Of a stretch of DNA of 64,000 nt, positions 59,503 through 64,000 are shown piece after piece. Where the stretch lies: positions 56,719,129 to 56,783,128 of the forward strand of contig CM073592.1 in the NCBI GenBank assembly GCA_037074705.1. Reading direction: 5' to 3'. How positions within the stretch are numbered: position 1 is the stretch's first letter; the number at the start of each line of letters is the position of its first letter. The translations under genes were made by a program, and so were the position numbers. This DNA comes from Zhengitettix transpicula (taxonomy: Eukaryota > Arthropoda > Insecta > Orthoptera > Tetrigidae). The notes under the pieces were generated by a model, which saw nothing but the letters and a program-made list of their open reading frames with translations, was not told the DNA's origin and made no database searches.

Positions 59503-61400
59503 ATATATATATACACAATATTACTTGAATAAATGTACGATATAATTCCCATTTTTTAGTCGGACCCGCCCTCAATGATTACTGAATAAATGAAAAAAAT
59601 TATCACAAACCTTGTAAGTAGTGTCTATTTTATGCATCCGTTTATTATCGTTCGTATTGATACTACTTTAACATGATACACTTGTGCTTGTAATATCCAA
59701 GTCATGGAACACTGCAAGGAAAAGGAAAACGATTTTAATTAGTTTCCAGCAGTACCTGAATAACATATAAACTACTTATATACAACTATTAGTAAATCAC
59801 ATTATATGTATTGGATATTAAGATAACGTAAAAACTAAATTATTTAAAATAACTCTTTGATTATAAAACTCGAAGAGACAGAATAGTGACAGAATCTGAA
59901 AGATAAATATATATTAATAATATAATTTTTTTAGTATATTAATTTAGTTCAACCGTTAACACCTAATAATTTATTAAAGTGCATATCGAATTTACACTTC
60001 TTACATGTATTTAAAATTACTTCATTACTAGTAGTCAGTTACCATATTTTCTTAAAACTATACCGTATAATTTATCAATTGACAATTACTATTTTCAGTG
60101 CATTTAAAGTAATATTTAAATTTTTAATGTACTGAAAATATTCGAAATATTTACATGACAGCTATTTAAAAATTATCTTTAAATATTACCATAGGTTCTA
60201 AGATTATTCTGAACCAGAAGATCGAAATTTTCGTAGGAACAATAAAAATAAAATACTGATACTGAAAGTTGGGATATTTGTTAATTATAATAATGAGATA
60301 ATATTAATTTTAATATCCCAATGATTACTAGAAAACTTGTAATGCATACCTATAACTCTCGTAAATTATTCCCAATGAAGTTTGGTGTACATAACGGTTG
60401 AACTATACAAATTAATCTTAGAAATAAATTAAAATGAGTAACTTGATTATTAAAATTTTCTATATCAATTCTAAAGTAGTAACTACTTTTAAATTTACAC
60501 CATTTTTCTTCCCTGGAAAGTTCGTCACGACTTATACCCGTATCCAAAACGTAAATTTTCCCCTATGCGTTAGGCATCTTCTCGTGCACACCTGCATTCA
60601 ACAATGCCTAATTTAACATTTCCAGGTATACAATGCGCTAAGAATTGTGGATTTTTTAAAACATAGGCCTGCTTTCCCACATTTTGCAATTATTTATTAT
60701 GGTTAGGTTGTGTTGATCCAGTCTTCATAATTTTTAGTAATCACTCTAAATTTAATTTTTTTCCATTGCATAAGTTAGAAATTTAATTACACCCTAATAT
60801 GTTTAAAGACGGCGTCAATCGAATGTGTTACGATATCGACACGACATCTGTGAACGACTACGTGAACTACTACGACTTCTACTCGAATTCTATCGGATGA
60901 GATATGTAACTATTCAATGTCGGCCTTGAATATTCGGCTATGACTGTGCATTTCAAATTCATACTTCTTCGTAAGGTTAAAAAGAATTATAAGAACTTAA
61001 TGCTCATAGTTAATGAGTAATATTATTCCAATTAATAAAAAATTTAATACAAATATTTTATTTATACTTACAGTACTTACAAGAAATTTATATCGACATT
61101 TATTAATCAGTTACGGAAAAGTCTATTTTTATATAAGATCTTTAAGACCATTAAAACTTGCTACAAAACGCAATTCAATACGGTTTTACCTTAACAAAAA
61201 TCAATATATATTTTTTGCGGATCTGTGGAACATACGATTACATTAAAATTAGAAGCCTGAAGAAATAAGGCTACAATGATTCGTAAATTATAATTATTGA
61301 AATTAAATGGAAAAGTCAAAAATATGGTGGTGATAAATACTATGGCATTTGGAGGGCATGTAATGTGACTCCCAGAGCAAATAATGTGTGTGATATGGAA
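58996..61400. other. AT-rich gene-free stretch
   Basis: Very AT-rich with no supported gene. It contains TA microsatellites and short frames of 60-77 codons without domains. Confidence 0.45.
59464..59514. repeat. (AT)n microsatellite
   Basis: AT units interrupted once by CC near 59501. Confidence 0.9.
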
Positions 61401-61499
61401 TATTGTGTGGGAGTAAGCATGAAGGGAGGAAAGTAACTAGATTTATGTTATCAGACGAAGAATACGGCTTTATTCTACTGACAACTGTAAACCAATCTA

Positions 61500-61900
61500 G
61501 TATATTTTTTCTTCCAGGCAGGCCATTCCTTTTTCTTTACATCGATTCTGAAGAATCGTGGGAAAAAAATCTCGTGGTAAACGGCTTAATGCGAGTCTAT
61601 TTTCCCCAAGGGCTGTTTTGTAACTGTACACGTAGGAAGGGGATCGCAGCAAGCAAACATCGCGTTGGTGAGTGTCGCCACCCACGCGATAGAATCATAA
61701 AAATGTCTCGTGGAAATGAATAGTGAATCGCAGATAACCACAACGCTGCGCTGGTCATCGCTTGTGACACCCACGAGGGGGACGTGCGTTTTCAATTGCC
61801 ATTTTTGTGTGATCGAGCACCACAATAAATCTGCTGTTGATTGCAGCTACGTATTCGTTCAAATGTTTAATCAGATATCTCGGCGGTGGGGAGTGTGAGG
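61500..61900. other. CpG-containing patch, possible exon or enhancer
   Basis: A TTTTTTCTTCCAG|GCAGG acceptor-like site (61518) and a GTTG|GTGAGT donor-like site (61668) frame about 150 bp that is open in one frame. It has no recognisable domain and no partner exon. Nearby CATAAAAATG and CAATAAATC resemble homeodomain sites. It is an exon of an unseen gene, an enhancer, or chance. Confidence 0.25.
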
Positions 61901-64000
61901 CTAAATCGAAGACAATTCCGGCGTCTCCTTCTGTTACTACAACTATTCGGACTGAAAATGAATGAATATTCAGTTCTCTGGTAATAATGAATTACTTGTA
62001 AATACAAAAATATTTTTTACAATGAACCGTAACTGTAGGTAGTCAGAAATAAAATTATTCCTGTTCGTGTCAAAATATGAATGTAAAGGATATTGGTTTA
62101 TATACATCAATCAATTTGTTCTATGTATTATTGTGAGGTTTAAGACTATTCATTTTTTTAAAAAAACGTCTGAGGTTATTTTGCAAAAACATACTTCATT
62201 CTCATATTTAGATAAAACATGAGGTATTCTGTGTAGATTTTCTGATGTCCAACAAATTTCTATATTATAATTTAAGGAAGGCTTTGGAAAATAATTTTTA
62301 TCTCTGTCATTGTGCTTTAAAATTATAACTGATCAGTCACTTAATTTACGACACAGTTACCACTAGTTGCCGATATTTCTAAATACTCTTGTAGACAGTG
62401 GTACAATAACATACAATTTATTTACAATTATTAAGCGAAACCATTGTCCGACTGAAACATTTGCCCCTGGGACTTGGGAGAGAACAGACCGTTGAATCGC
62501 GTAAGACTTTGTTGTCAAGGGTCGTTTAGTAAGATAGGAAAGGAAGCGGCTATGGTGTTGAATAACAGACGAAACCAGAGAACGCTGTAGTTAAATTCAG
62601 CCATTTCCGTTACGAGTCCCACAACTTCCTCGGATTTCCCACTAAATGAAATATATTTCATATAATTCGAGATAGATTGTTCTGCCAGAGCAGTTTATAT
62701 TAAAATACAGTCAATCCGGCTGAAGTATTTCTCGCATTGATAGATTTTATTTGTTAGTTAAGTCGAATAAAACGGGTCCGTGACCGACGATGCGTCACGA
62801 GAGTACAATTTCGTGATTTTCCATGGCCACGGACCACCCTGCGATGCTTGGTATATGCATACATATACGTATAAGAATTAAATTGTTCTGGAAAAACGTA
62901 TTCAGACGTAAGTAATTAATGAAGTGTCATCTCAGAGACTACATAACAAAGTTCTGATAGGAAAAAAGTTATTTTCGTTTCTCTTTCTTTGCCAAGCCAA
63001 TGTCTTATACAATCGATGAAAAAAATACAAGCTTAAATTACCCACACTGCCAAAGGCCGACAAATATGTTCAAAATGCACGTCTCTGCATACTTGTTAAT
63101 TTTTTATTAGCGCGTACGCATAAAAAAAAGAATTATTACATTCATAGCACGTTTCATCTCTTGGAAGGGAGTCACTAAATGAAAGGTAGCAACCCTTTGC
63201 TAAACAATGTTTCCGCTCTCTGATGCTCACATCTATGTGAATATTTTGACTTTTAGGCGAAAACCTACTTATGAAAGTTTTCTCTATCGCGTTAAATGAA
63301 ATGATACAAATATGCTTATGAACTTTCCTTGGACGTTCAATCGTTAATGCTGAGGAATTTATTTAAAAATTTGCACACACAAAAAATTTCGAGAATAGAA
63401 TCGTCTTCCACACTGGTTTGTCTGACTTGGTAAAATCATAATTATCAACAATTTCCATGAGAACCACTAAAACTTAACGACCTGATTTATTTTTGGTCTG
63501 AATGTAGTTTAATTTGAAACATCAAACAGATGTAAAAACAATTTGATAATTTCACATATTTTGCGTCGAATTGGACCTTGTCTACCAATAATTACGAATC
63601 GGTTAGTTACTTCCAGGACGATTCGGATTAAACTTGCCATCAACGTTTGAACAAAAAGAGGTCAATTATTTTGGCGATAACTGTGAAGGGCACTGCTCTC
63701 GACGTATATTCCAACGAATAGCTTCTCAAACTATACATTAATGCATACAAAAATTTAGAATTAATCACGGTAATATTCAGAGAAATAGCAGCATTAAGTA
63801 TAATTCACTAAGTATGTGTTGTTGTGTCCAATGATAAATCGGGGGGAAAAAAACTAGTGAGAGAGGAAAAACCAAAATTCCGAATATGAATTCGAAGACT
63901 AGACAAATTCTTCCAGATACGAGAGCTGAAATTTAATATAGTACCTCATAGCAATGTTTGAAGTACGACCCCTGTTTAATTTTATTTCGTAGTGTCCTCT
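61901..64000. other. AT-rich gene-free stretch to the window end
   Basis: No supported gene, exon or repeat copy was recognised. Confidence 0.45.

Noticed and set aside
1..64000. CRISPR arrays, rRNA genes, bacterial operons
   Set aside because: No regularly spaced direct repeats, no rRNA-like sequence and no bacterial gene order anywhere. The only bacterial piece is the fabI fragment.

Overview
The window is eukaryotic, AT-rich, gene-poor and full of decayed mobile elements. Mariner, jockey-type and RTE-type remnants, long introns with GT-AG borders and a fragment of a Rickettsiales-like bacterial gene point to an arthropod, most likely an insect with a large genome. I cannot name the species. 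Most of the short open frames in the window look like chance frames or repeat sequence.

The one host gene I can support lies on the + strand. Four exons (48010-48130, 48935-49229, 49483-49641 and 51434 onward) have consensus splice sites and their phases close perfectly. They are followed by a long 3' UTR with a poly(A) signal at 52715-52720. A possible first coding exon (27238-27283) sits in a GC/CpG-rich island about 20.7 kb upstream and joins in the correct phase. The predicted product is about 224 residues, Ser-rich, with a KEN motif. I do not recognise the family.

The most notable feature is at 44451-44786 on the - strand. It is 112 uninterrupted codons of bacterial enoyl-ACP reductase (FabI), closest in style to alphaproteobacterial (Wolbachia/Rickettsia-like) proteins. 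It lacks both ends and the catalytic residues, and it abuts a G-run. It would lie antisense inside the long first intron. It is either a lateral transfer or an assembly chimera.

The repeats form several families. (1) A retroposon of about 420 bp with an A-rich tail occurs in twelve full or partial copies in both orientations, with two 3' subtypes. (2) A family of about 1 kb elements, TGTAAT...ATTACA, has six copies between 15.2 and 26.3 kb, nearly all flanked by TA tracts; it looks like solo LTRs or a non-autonomous DNA element. (3) An element starting near a GGGTGCCCGGCGTTG motif occurs as a giant inverted repeat at 3.5-4.9 kb and singly at 58.2 kb. (4) There are a 164-bp mariner relic, a jockey-like LINE pseudogene (8.6-10.4 kb), an RTE-like LINE pseudogene (56.6-57.6 kb), a tRNA-like SINE head (30.6 kb) and several foldback hairpins. 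GC-rich islands near 5.6-6.2, 11.0-11.7, 26.8-27.7, 36.5-36.8, 55.6-56.1 and 61.5-61.9 kb have no recognisable coding content and are candidate regulatory regions. I see no rRNA genes, intact tRNA genes or CRISPR arrays.
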